Positions 52,103 to 60,846 of a DNA stretch of 64,000 bases are shown one piece after another. The position numbers were made by a program, and so were the translations under genes. Location: the NCBI GenBank assembly GCA_050908895.1, contig CP171222.1, positions 62,001-126,000 of the forward strand. The letters run 5' to 3'. The notes below the pieces were generated by a model that was given only the letters and a program-made list of their open reading frames with translations, ran no database searches and was not told the origin of the DNA. How positions within the stretch are numbered: position 1 is the stretch's first letter; each line of letters opens with the position of its first letter. The stretch comes from S5-A14a sp050908895 (GTDB lineage Bacteria; Bacillota; Clostridia; Peptostreptococcales; Anaerovoracaceae).

Positions 52103-53992
52103 TTAGAACAGCTCCTTCAGCTTCTGGAAAAATCCCTTTTTCGGTTTTTTATTTTCTCCTTTAACCTTCTTGTCTGCAACCCTTATCGAATCCGTTTTAA
52201 CGACAAACTGCACGCTGTTCACCTGGGTATTTCTTTCAGAAACAAAAGAGTTTTCTCCGGAAGAACCAGAAGTGCCTCCTCTTAAACTACCTAGGATTTG
52301 TCCCAGTTTTTCCTCAGCTTCAACCTTCATTTTCTTCGACTCGCTATCCAGCTTGCCTGTTCCTGCTCTGAGTTTTGACGTACCATCTTTTAGTTTGTTC
52401 ACCGACTGTCCCAGGTCATAAACCCCAGATGTTAGTTCTCCATAGCTTAAAGTGATTTGGGAAACTCCTCCTGTATATTCTTCTATTCCATTATCCAGTT
52501 TTTCATATTCAATTACAAGCTGATTTATTGCCTGAGCAAGCATATTTAATTTAATTGTCATGAAAGAAAGACCATCCACAAGCTCATTAATTTTTTCATC
52601 AAAAACAGCGTATGAACTCTGAAGTGTTTTTCCGCCGGCAAGTATTTTGTTTATCTCCTCGTTGACCCTTGTAAGGTAAATTTCCGTGCCCTGTATACTG
52701 GCATTATTGCCGTAAGCCAGCTGCCTTAGCTGGGTGATTTTGTCCTGGATATCTTTCAAGATTGCCGTGTCGATTCCACGGTTTTCCAGCTCCGTTGAAA
52801 AAGCTTCGAGAGTTGAAATAATTAGATCTAGCTTTTCCATGACCCTTGTATTTCCATCGGTTAATTGGTCTAAATCAAGGTCTTCAGCTGCCAGGGCCGA
52901 CTTATAGGACTGGTAGTTCACCCCTTCCTCAAGGAGACCAATCCCCATAACAAGCTGGTCAATTCCACTTGCGACCTGGGATGACCCAACACGGAGTTTG
53001 TTCAAATCTTCTTCGCTGGCCTTAAAAGCCTGAAGTTGCTCATTTACCTGGCTTATCGCTTTTCTGAATTCCTTGGAGCCCTTTCCCAGCTCTCCCGAAT
53101 GGGAGTCCAGAATAGCCAAGGTTTTTTCCATCTCCATTACTCCCGTCGATAGCTTATCTGTTCCCTGAGATTTAAAGGCTGAGACACCATCGTCTAATTG
53201 CGATGCGCCAGTAGAAATACTACCTGTAGCGGTTTTCAGCTCATCGAGTTTCCCAAGGAGATCTTTGTCATCGAGGTCGATGTTAAGCCGTATAGGAAGA
53301 GCGTTAATGCTGATTCCATCCATTTCGAAATCCTCTACATCGGCTTTTATGGTAAAATCCGCACCCTTGCCTGGCAATGCCGTGTATGTCAGCTGTTTTT
53401 TCGAGCCTACATTGGCAATAGTCATGTTCTCCGCTTTAATATTTTTCGCCTTATAGGTATCGAGCAAAACATTTATCTGCATAGGATATTTGTTAAAAAA
53501 TTTCCCTGAAACTTCCTGATTTTCAGAGACGTTCACCGAAATCGTAAGGGCCCCGCTCCTACCTGCAAGTTCCTTGCCGGGGAGCTCCTTTCCATCTAGA
53601 GAATACTTGATATCCACATTCCATGGCAGGGGTTTGTCCTTTAGAACGCCTTCATAATACAGCCTCCCCTTGCCTGCCTTGGTGGTAACCATACCCGCCT
53701 TATTCCTAACCTTCGCCTTGGAATTCATAGGTTTTACCCTCTCATATTCCCCATAGTCCAGAATCTGAGTTTCCTTATCCAGGTCAAAAATATTTACAAC
53801 CGACACAGATTTAACTGCCCCCTGAGTTGTCAAATTCCCATATACGACCTCTTCTTTTGGAGTGTTTTCTTGTATTTCTTCCCCATATATGGGCATAACA
53901 AGGCTTCCAATTAGAAGTAGGGACAACAAAATAGCCGTCTTCCGCCCAAGATTCTCCCTTCTATTGTTTTTATTTTTATTCGTATTATTCAT
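52103..53992 (-). CDS. Second LxxG-heptad-repeat membrane protein, partner of MMPL
   Basis: A 629-residue paralogue in type of the protein at 30264-32366. One N-terminal helix (AILLSLLLIGSLVMPIYG) is followed by a beta-rich domain (about 40-240; LYYEGVLKDKPLPWNVDIKYSLDG aligns with the other copy's FYKGKATAELPVRVNVSYYLNG). Long heptad segments follow (STGASQLDDGVSAFK, YGELTSGVYDLGQSVNKLKD, then GTSKLRAGTGKL). A Gly/Ser-rich break and a basic tail (KKPKKGFFQKLKELF) end it. The ATG at 53992 overlaps the MMPL stop by 8 bases, with AGAAGG before it. Confidence 0.75.
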   Translation of the reverse strand: MNNTNKNKNNRRENLGRKTAILLSLLLIGSLVMPIYGEEIQENTPKEEVVYGNLTTQGAVKSVSVVNIFDLDKETQILDYGEYERVKPMNSKAKVRNKAGMVTTKAGKGRLYYEGVLKDKPLPWNVDIKYSLDGKELPGKELAGRSGALTISVNVSENQEVSGKFFNKYPMQINVLLDTYKAKNIKAENMTIANVGSKKQLTYTALPGKGADFTIKADVEDFEMDGISINALPIRLNIDLDDKDLLGKLDELKTATGSISTGASQLDDGVSAFKSQGTDKLSTGVMEMEKTLAILDSHSGELGKGSKEFRKAISQVNEQLQAFKASEEDLNKLRVGSSQVASGIDQLVMGIGLLEEGVNYQSYKSALAAEDLDLDQLTDGNTRVMEKLDLIISTLEAFSTELENRGIDTAILKDIQDKITQLRQLAYGNNASIQGTEIYLTRVNEEINKILAGGKTLQSSYAVFDEKINELVDGLSFMTIKLNMLAQAINQLVIEYEKLDNGIEEYTGGVSQITLSYGELTSGVYDLGQSVNKLKDGTSKLRAGTGKLDSESKKMKVEAEEKLGQILGSLRGGTSGSSGENSFVSERNTQVNSVQFVVKTDSIRVADKKVKGENKKPKKGFFQKLKELF

Positions 53993-56084
53993 ATTTCGCC
54001 TTCTTTTTTGCAAATATTTTCTTTATAAATTCAAACCTTTTTTCTTTAACCGCAAACCTGTCAAAAATGCATAAAATTTTCGGCAGCACAAACATAACTA
54101 TTATTATTGAAAAAATCGCTCCTCTGCCAATAAAAATCCCCAGTTGAGCCAAAAGCTGATTTGAAGATATATATCCCATGAGTAACCCAACAACTGTAAG
54201 AGCACTTCCTGAGGTCAAAATCGAAACCGTTACATCTGAAATAGTCTTTTTTGCAGCCTCGTCTTTCTCATAACCCTTACGATTTTCTCTATATTTATCC
54301 GTCATCAAAATCGCATAATCTACTGTCGCTCCCAATTGAATACTTGAGATGATTAAATATGCAATATAGAAAATAGGTTTATCAAAGAAATATGGAACAG
54401 CCAGGTTCATCCATATTGCAGTTTCAATGGATAGAACCAGTATGACTGGCAAAATAAGTGAATGTAGGGTAAAAAGCAAAACCATAAAGATAGCGATAAT
54501 CGCCACTATATTTACCTTCTCTAGATCTGCCGCTGCTGTTTTCATCAGATCATAGGTGCTAACCCCTTCTCCTGCAAAAAAGTAGTCGTCCCCAAAAGTT
54601 GTTTTTGCTATTCTCCTTATATTTTCAATAAGTTTAAAGGTTTCCTCGCCTTCATAAGGCACATCCACCGAAATTATCATTCGACTGTATTTATCCGAAA
54701 TCAGCTTTGATTTTACTTCCTCTTCCAAGAACTCAGAAGGAATCTCCTCGCCAACATTATCCACATATGAGGTAACCGAGCTAACCTTCTTTAATTCAGA
54801 AACCTTTGCAGAAAAGCTATTTTGTTCCACTAACTTATCCTTGGGCGCTAAGAGAACATAGACATCCTTCTCGCCGAATATTTTGTTGATTTCAATTGTG
54901 TCTTTGCCGAGTTTCGTGTCCTCCCCATATATGTGAGATGAGCCGAAATAGTACTCGTTGCTTCTTGAACCCAGGTATGAAGGGAGAATAAGGAGCAAGA
55001 CTAGGATCATCATTGGAATTCCCCATTTGTATACTGATTTTCCAAATCCGCTGAGGCTTGGAACGAAGGCTTTGTGGCGAGTTTTATCCATCCATTTAAA
55101 CATCCCCATAATTAGGGCTGGCGTAAACACAAAAACCGTGATGAGGCTTATAACCACGCCCTTCGCCAGAGCTAATCCCAGGTCAGGACCCAGCCTTAGT
55201 CGCATTAGCACCAGGGCAAAAAATCCAATCATAGTTGTGAGTCCGCTGCCGAAGATGGAGCTGTAGGATTTCTTCAGTGCCATCACCATAGCATCCTTGA
55301 CATCCACCTGCTCTCCCCTGCACTCCTCGAAACGATGTATGAGGAAGACCGAATAATCAAGGGAAACCGCCAGTTGTAAGATTCCCGTGGCTGCGTCCGT
55401 CACAAAAGAAATTTCTCCGAAAATAAGGTTGCTACCTGCGTTGATTATTATTGCAACGCCAAGGCCAGCCAGGATGATCAATGGTTCAACCCAAGATCTG
55501 GTCGTAATCAGAAGGACGATAAGCACAAAAATAACCGAAAATATTTTTATGAGCTGCACCTCAGACACGCTTTCCACCGTGGCTTCAGCTGTGGAAACCG
55601 CACTTCCTGTTATGGGATTTTTCCTTCCAACTATTTTTTTTATATCCTTTACCGCCGAAATTCGCTTATCCTTGTCTATGGTTACGCTGAGAAGGGCATT
55701 GCCCTCTTTGTAATAGGTGTCTTTAAGCTTTGGGTCGATGTTTTCTAAGGGGATATTAGTATCTGCCAGGTCATCAAGCCAAATTACATTTGAAACACCT
55801 TTTACCTTAGAAATTTTGTCCTTGTATTCCAGAGCCTCTTCTATGTCTACACTCTTTAACATAATTCGCGCGTTAGGGATTCCATCTTTAAACTCTTTTG
55901 TCATAGTCTCAATTGACTTTGTAGAGTGGACGTCCTTTGGCAGGTAATCGCTTACATCGTAATTAACCGATACGAGTTTTTGAGCTGGAAAACTAAAAAA
56001 AGCCATAATAAAGAATAGGACAATTATTGACCTCCGGTGGTCGATTACCCACCTGAAAACAAAATCTTTTGTTCTCATAATCAT
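53985..56084 (-). CDS. Second MMPL/RND-family transporter
   Basis: A 699-residue MMPL transporter, close in layout to the one at 32380-34482. Conserved helices hold LQLAVSLDYSVFLIHRF and IQLGATVDYAILMTDKY (proton-relay Asp), and two extracytoplasmic domains lie at about 40-170 and 380-520. The ATG overlaps the recR stop (ATGA), so translation is coupled to recR, an unusual place for a transporter. There is no dedicated regulator nearby. It is followed by its heptad partner. Confidence 0.92.
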   Translation of the reverse strand: MIMRTKDFVFRWVIDHRRSIIVLFFIMAFFSFPAQKLVSVNYDVSDYLPKDVHSTKSIETMTKEFKDGIPNARIMLKSVDIEEALEYKDKISKVKGVSNVIWLDDLADTNIPLENIDPKLKDTYYKEGNALLSVTIDKDKRISAVKDIKKIVGRKNPITGSAVSTAEATVESVSEVQLIKIFSVIFVLIVLLITTRSWVEPLIILAGLGVAIIINAGSNLIFGEISFVTDAATGILQLAVSLDYSVFLIHRFEECRGEQVDVKDAMVMALKKSYSSIFGSGLTTMIGFFALVLMRLRLGPDLGLALAKGVVISLITVFVFTPALIMGMFKWMDKTRHKAFVPSLSGFGKSVYKWGIPMMILVLLLILPSYLGSRSNEYYFGSSHIYGEDTKLGKDTIEINKIFGEKDVYVLLAPKDKLVEQNSFSAKVSELKKVSSVTSYVDNVGEEIPSEFLEEEVKSKLISDKYSRMIISVDVPYEGEETFKLIENIRRIAKTTFGDDYFFAGEGVSTYDLMKTAAADLEKVNIVAIIAIFMVLLFTLHSLILPVILVLSIETAIWMNLAVPYFFDKPIFYIAYLIISSIQLGATVDYAILMTDKYRENRKGYEKDEAAKKTISDVTVSILTSGSALTVVGLLMGYISSNQLLAQLGIFIGRGAIFSIIIVMFVLPKILCIFDRFAVKEKRFEFIKKIFAKKKAKYE

Positions 56085-56680
56085 AATTCTCGTCTACCTT
56101 CCATGGCTTTAAATAACGTAGTTTTATCTGTGAATTCCAGGCCACCCCCAATTGGAATTCCGTTGGCAAGTCTGGACACTTTAATTTTTGCAGGCTTTAG
56201 CAGGCTTGCGATATACATTGCTGTGGTTTCGCCGTCGATGGTTGGATTTGTTGCCAAGATTACCTCTTCTACGGGATTTTCCTGCAGTCTAACAATCAAA
56301 TTCCTGATGTTAAGATCCTCTGGACCAATTCCCTCAATAGCAGAAATATGTCCGTGAAGCACATGATATAATCCATTAAATTCCCTCATTTTTTCTAGGG
56401 CAACCACATCCTGTGGCATCTCAACAACGCAGATGATATCTTTTCTTCGTCTTTGGTCGCTGCATATACTGCATGGATCCTTATCAGTCCAGTTTCCGCA
56501 AACAGAACATTGGTGCATCGACCTTTTGGCTTCTCCTATGGCTGTACTTAGAGATTGAACATCCACGTCGGGCAATGACAAAATATGAAAGGCCAGCCTT
56601 TGTCCGGATTTATCTCCAATGCCTGGGAGCCTTGATAATTCACGTATCAAGGTCGCCAGTGGTTTTGGATATTTGTTCAT
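56081..56680 (-). CDS. recR: Recombination mediator protein RecR
   Basis: A 199-residue RecR that works with RecO/RecF to load RecA at gaps. The N-terminal HhH segment (LSRLPGIGDKSGQRLAFHIL), the C4 zinc finger (CSVCGNWTDKDPCSICSD) and the Toprim domain (ICVVEMPQDVVALEK onward, ILATNPTIDGETTAMYIASLL) are complete. It directly follows ybaB with 2 bases between, as in the usual dnaX-ybaB-recR cluster. Confidence 0.97.
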   Translation of the reverse strand: MNKYPKPLATLIRELSRLPGIGDKSGQRLAFHILSLPDVDVQSLSTAIGEAKRSMHQCSVCGNWTDKDPCSICSDQRRRKDIICVVEMPQDVVALEKMREFNGLYHVLHGHISAIEGIGPEDLNIRNLIVRLQENPVEEVILATNPTIDGETTAMYIASLLKPAKIKVSRLANGIPIGGGLEFTDKTTLFKAMEGRREL

Positions 56681-56682
56681 CT

Positions 56683-57042
56683 TTATAGACCTGGGATTCC
56701 CAGTCCTCCAGTAAGCTTACTCATTTCGTTTGATGAGTCTTCTTCAACCTGTCTCATAGCTTCGTTTACAGCCGCAACTACTAAATCCTGGAGCATCTCA
56801 ATGTCATCTGGATCTACTATTTCAGGTTTAAGGTCAAGTTTGAGGATTTCTCTCTTTCCGTTAACTTTTACAGAAACTGCTCCGCCACCTGCTGTTGTCT
56901 CATACTCCTTAGCCTCAAGCTCTGCCTGCATCTCTTCCATCTGCCTTTGCATTGCCTGAACCTGGGCCATCTGTCTTTGCATATTTCCAGCACCGCCTGC
57001 TGATGGTGCCTTTCTCTTTCCAGCTCTCATGCCTCTTCCCAT
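56683..57042 (-). CDS. YbaB/EbfC nucleoid-associated protein
   Basis: A 119-residue YbaB/EbfC-family DNA-binding protein. The Met/Gln-rich N-terminal helix (NMQRQMAQVQAMQRQMEEMQAELEAKEYE) and the family segment TAGGGAVSVKVNGKREILKLDLKPEIVD are typical. The first 20 residues (basic, Gly-rich) are longer than usual. It lies between dnaX and recR. Confidence 0.95.
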   Translation of the reverse strand: MGRGMRAGKRKAPSAGGAGNMQRQMAQVQAMQRQMEEMQAELEAKEYETTAGGGAVSVKVNGKREILKLDLKPEIVDPDDIEMLQDLVVAAVNEAMRQVEEDSSNEMSKLTGGLGIPGL

Positions 57043-57130
57043 TTTAAAATTCCTCCTAAAATATTTATCAAAATTAAAATGTATTTACCGTATCTTTATT
57101 CACAATAGTTTTATCCCACACTATGTGATT

Positions 57131-58795
57131 TTAAATTGTTTTAATTTCTACATCTCCCAAAAGTTCCTGAAGCCTTTGGAGTGTCTCGTCATTTTCCTGC
57201 ACTCCATCCTCAGAATCCTTTGTAGCCGAAATAACTTTACCTCTCACCGGCCTCTTCAGAACCACAGTAGCGACCTCTGAGATAAGAGCCAGCGCCCCCT
57301 CAAGTCTTTGCTTCGTAACCTTGTTTTCAGCCTCTATAGTAAACTGAGTTTCAGATATATCAATAATCCTTGCCTTACTTCTTAGACTTCCCACCGAAGG
57401 TCTTGATTCCGATACCTTTCTACAAATTTCATTCCATATTTCCCCATAGCTTGATTGATCTTCTACAGTTATCTCCGTAATCTTTACATTCTTAACTACT
57501 TTCTCATCATGGGACAAAATACTCCCCTCCGAAAAATCCATATCCAGTTTTCGATGTGCTTCGGCATTCGGTGTAGCTGACTTTTGATTTTCTAAAGTTT
57601 TCGATGTATTTGACTTTGTTTTATTCTCACTGAAAACCCTTTGCGGTATAGCTCTCGATGAGCCAAATTTAGATTCAGCATTCAAATCTTGCTGAATAGC
57701 TGAAAACTCCATCGGTGCAGCTAACTTCATAAAGGCCAGCTCCAAAAAAATCCTAGGCTGCGTTGAGCTCTTTGAGTCCTTTGCTGTATTTGCAAGAAGC
57801 AAAAGCCCCTTATTTATCTGAGAAAGCTCCATTTTTGAGCTTTGTTTCTTAATTGATTCTACCGTTTCTTCTGCCAAATTTAAAATCCCTTGGGGATTTT
57901 CAACAAGTTTGCTCACCATTAAATTTCGGTAATGTCCCGTTAGATCCTTCAAAATCTGCCTGGATTCTTTTCCTTTGTCAACGGCTTGATTAATCAGAGA
58001 AATTCCTTCTGCCAGGTCTCCCCTTATCACACATTCTGTTATGCCTAACAAGAATTCTTGAGACAAGCCACCCGCGTATTCCAGAACTACCTCTTCGGTG
58101 ATATTTTGTTCTCCCGAAGCAAGACATTGCTCAAGAAGACTGAGACCGTCTCTAACTGATCCATCTGCGCTGGTTGCTAGAATATCGGCAGCCTGTGGTG
58201 ATAAGCTAACCCCCTTGTTTTGACATATTCTCATAAAGTGTTTTACCAAATCTCCATGAGTCACACGTTTGAAATCCAGCCTCTGACAGCGAGACAAAAT
58301 CGTCTGCGGGAGCTGCTGTGGATCCGTAGTTGCTAATATCAAAATTACATTTTCTGGGGGTTCTTCAAGGGTCTTTAAAAGAGCGTTAAATGCAGGAGTT
58401 GTTAACATGTGAACTTCGTCAATTATATAAACTTTTTTTCCCCCCACAGCTGGTGGGTAATTGACGCTTTCCTTCAGCTCTCTAACATTGTCAACGCCTC
58501 GATTTGAAGCTCCATCCAGCTCTATAACGTCGACAAAACTTCCCTGTCTTATAGCTTCACAGTTATCGCAGTGACCGCATGGTCTACTTATCTTATCTTC
58601 GTCCTGACAATTTACTGCCTTAGCCAGAAGTCTTGCAATAGTTGTTTTGCCCGTTCCTCTGGTACCACAAAATAGGTAAGCATGACCAACTGTGTCGGTT
58701 CTCACTTGGTGGGACAAAACTTGTACTATATGATTTTGACCTATGACTTCTTTGAAAGTTTCTGGTCTTTCTTGTCTGTAGAGGGCTATATACAT
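57131..58795 (-). CDS. dnaX: DNA polymerase III subunit gamma/tau
   Basis: A 554-residue clamp-loader ATPase. Walker A is GTRGTGKTTIARLL (about 43-56), the zinc module CGHCDNC with upstream CQDEDKISRPC, Walker B VYIIDEVHM, and the SRC motif ILSRCQRLDF. Domain III and a roughly 180-residue C-terminal tau-like region follow. I saw no clear slippery site for a separate gamma form. It heads the ybaB-recR cluster and shares the strong promoter upstream of the SRP RNA gene. Confidence 0.96.
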   Translation of the reverse strand: MYIALYRQERPETFKEVIGQNHIVQVLSHQVRTDTVGHAYLFCGTRGTGKTTIARLLAKAVNCQDEDKISRPCGHCDNCEAIRQGSFVDVIELDGASNRGVDNVRELKESVNYPPAVGGKKVYIIDEVHMLTTPAFNALLKTLEEPPENVILILATTDPQQLPQTILSRCQRLDFKRVTHGDLVKHFMRICQNKGVSLSPQAADILATSADGSVRDGLSLLEQCLASGEQNITEEVVLEYAGGLSQEFLLGITECVIRGDLAEGISLINQAVDKGKESRQILKDLTGHYRNLMVSKLVENPQGILNLAEETVESIKKQSSKMELSQINKGLLLLANTAKDSKSSTQPRIFLELAFMKLAAPMEFSAIQQDLNAESKFGSSRAIPQRVFSENKTKSNTSKTLENQKSATPNAEAHRKLDMDFSEGSILSHDEKVVKNVKITEITVEDQSSYGEIWNEICRKVSESRPSVGSLRSKARIIDISETQFTIEAENKVTKQRLEGALALISEVATVVLKRPVRGKVISATKDSEDGVQENDETLQRLQELLGDVEIKTI

Positions 58796-58820
58796 TCACA
58801 TATCTCCTGTTATAAAATTA

Positions 58821-58968
58821 CCCTTAGTTAGCTCCACAGCTAAAACGGAGAAGGCTTTGCTGCGGCACATAAGAGCCTCCACTTATTGCTGCTTCCTTCC
58901 GGACCTGACAAGGTTCGTGGTGTCTTATTGCGCAGGACCCAAACCATATAGGTGGAGCTAACTAAGGG
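58821..58968 (-). ncRNA. ffs: Signal recognition particle RNA (small bacterial type)
   Basis: On the minus strand the conserved loop GGTCCGGAAGGAAGCAGC is present within a long hairpin. The 17-base ends (CCCTTAGTTAGCTCCAC and GTGGAGCTAACTAAGGG) are fully complementary. About 148 nt between those ends, without an Alu domain of the Bacillus type. It binds Ffh for co-translational targeting. It lies just upstream of dnaX. Confidence 0.93.
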
Positions 58969-58985
58969 CAATAATTCTTTAAAAT

Positions 58986-59022
58986 CCACTGTAAAAGAGC
59001 TTAAAAATTCCTCTCACAGTGG
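58986..59022 (-). other. 5' leader hairpin between promoter and SRP RNA
   Basis: CCACTGT pairs with ACAGTGG, and the inner GAGAG with CTCTT, right at the predicted transcription start. It may protect the primary transcript end or guide processing of the SRP RNA. Confidence 0.5.
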
Positions 59023-59028
59023 TCTTCC

Positions 59029-59057
59029 ATTATATCGAAATTTTTGTTTTTTGTCAA
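59029..59057 (-). promoter_or_regulatory. Consensus promoter of ffs-dnaX
   Basis: TTGACA (59057-59052), a 17-base spacer and TATAAT (59034-59029) on the minus strand: a perfect sigma-A consensus, fitting a highly expressed stable RNA. Confidence 0.85.
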
Positions 59058-59153
59058 ACTGGACTTTAGGCAATGTGGTTAAACTATGATAATTTCACCC
59101 TATGAACTAATCAGCGAAAATTTCACCACCATTGGCACTCAAATCTCTACACT

Positions 59154-60794
59154 TTAAGCAACAACGGTCTTACACAATCGATCCAGCTTCTCCATAACAG
59201 CACCCTGATAGTCTTCAGCACACATTACAATCAGATAATCTCCTCCCCTAACGATGGTACTACCGCTAGGGATTATTTCTTTGCTATGGCGCATAAGAGA
59301 AATAACAAGAGAACCCGGAGGAAGTAGCATGTCAGAAATGCTCTTACCATCCATTGGGCTTCCTATATACACATCTGTTTCTAGAATAATTTTCTTGCTC
59401 GCCCTATTTTTAAGTCTTCTTCTGTATTCAAGTTCCTCTTCGGTGGTTTCCTCTCCGCCGTTTTCTTTCTTGCTCATAAGCCTATCCAAAAGCAGATCGT
59501 AAATAGGCGATGTCCCTGTGAAATCAGCTACAAGGTAAGAAATTAATCCCACTATAACAAGAGGAAAGAAATTTTGAAGGTCTCCTGTCATTTCAGTAAT
59601 AAGGATAATTCCCGTTGCAGGAGCCCCAACGATTGCTGCAAACATTCCGACCATTCCATAAATCACAAAATTATCTAGGTACATGTTTTCAGTGCCATTA
59701 GCCTGATTGAAAACCACTCCGAAAATTCCTCCGACAATTGCCCCAAGTACAAGTAGTGGCAAGAAAATTCCTCCTGCAACACCCGAGCCAAAACTGATAG
59801 CAGAGAAAATAAGCTTAACTATAAACAGAACAATTAAGCTGACAAGTATACCCATCACAAACTTGCCACCAATAATTCCACCGCCTAATGAGAATTCTCC
59901 ATGAGCTATTTTGCCGACAAGACTGTGACCACCGCCGAGAGCTTCCGGCATCAAAATCATAACAAGAGCAGCAAGAGCAAAGGCAAAGCCTATAGCTACA
60001 GGTTTAGGCAACTTATCATAAGTACTTAAGGCCTTCATCATCAATTTATTGTAGACATTCCCTAGTAGTCCTAATAAAACGCCCATAAGCAATAGCATCC
60101 AATAAAGATGGAGTGGTATTCTATGAGGAATATGCAAATCAAATACAGGATCCAATCCAAAGATATATGCAGATACAAAATTAGCACTTATACAAGCTGC
60201 CATGGTTGAAGTCAGTACATCTACAGAAAAATTTTTATGCAATTCTTCCAGCGCGAAAACCGCTCCGGAAAATGGAGCACAAAAAGCCCCTGCAAGTCCT
60301 GCTCCTGCTCCACAGGTAAGGAGCATCTTCTCTTCAACCGGAAGCCTTTTTGTTGCCCTTGAAAACCCTTTACCAACAAGAGCACCCAGCTGAATTGACG
60401 GTCCTTCCCGTCCAATTGAAAGACCGGCACAAATAGCCATTACCGCACCTATGAATTTAGCAACAAGCAATCTGTATACCGGTTGCTTTATCTCTCCTCG
60501 AAGCTCCGCCTTAACCTGGGGGATACCACTGCCTGAGGCTAGAGGCTGCCACTTAGCCATTATATAAACACAAAGAGCAAGAAGCCCAATAATTCCAATC
60601 GCTATTGGGAATCTACCTGATTGAATCATAGGCAAAATAGTATTTTCCCTAATGTGCTCTGCTTGTTCTATGGCAAGCCGAAACAGACCTACCACGCCAC
60701 CTGCGATAAGGCCTACAAAAACTCCTTGTAGAGTCATTCTATACTTCATCTTTTTGAAACGCTCTAGCTGGAAAACTACTTTGTTATCTTTCAT
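59154..60794 (-). CDS. ClC-family chloride/proton antiporter with C-terminal TrkA-C domain
   Basis: A 546-residue ClC protein. Selectivity motifs GSGIPQVKAEL and GREGPSIQLGA (gating Glu) and the internal proton-site Glu (FALEELHKNF) point to an antiporter rather than a channel. The third conserved region GGIFLPLLVLGAIVGG is also present. About 10 or more membrane segments (1-440) are followed by a charged linker and a TrkA-C/RCK_C domain (about 470-546), which in homologues binds a nucleotide ligand. It stands alone. Confidence 0.92.
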   Translation of the reverse strand: MKDNKVVFQLERFKKMKYRMTLQGVFVGLIAGGVVGLFRLAIEQAEHIRENTILPMIQSGRFPIAIGIIGLLALCVYIMAKWQPLASGSGIPQVKAELRGEIKQPVYRLLVAKFIGAVMAICAGLSIGREGPSIQLGALVGKGFSRATKRLPVEEKMLLTCGAGAGLAGAFCAPFSGAVFALEELHKNFSVDVLTSTMAACISANFVSAYIFGLDPVFDLHIPHRIPLHLYWMLLLMGVLLGLLGNVYNKLMMKALSTYDKLPKPVAIGFAFALAALVMILMPEALGGGHSLVGKIAHGEFSLGGGIIGGKFVMGILVSLIVLFIVKLIFSAISFGSGVAGGIFLPLLVLGAIVGGIFGVVFNQANGTENMYLDNFVIYGMVGMFAAIVGAPATGIILITEMTGDLQNFFPLVIVGLISYLVADFTGTSPIYDLLLDRLMSKKENGGEETTEEELEYRRRLKNRASKKIILETDVYIGSPMDGKSISDMLLPPGSLVISLMRHSKEIIPSGSTIVRGGDYLIVMCAEDYQGAVMEKLDRLCKTVVA

Positions 60795-60846
60795 CCTTCC
60801 CTCTCACAATTCAATCACTCTCAAACCTCTGACTAAATCCTCCGAC

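Noticed and set aside
57131..58795. Programmed frameshift in dnaX giving a short gamma form
   Set aside because: No A-rich slippery heptamer followed by a stem-loop was recognised near the middle of the gene.
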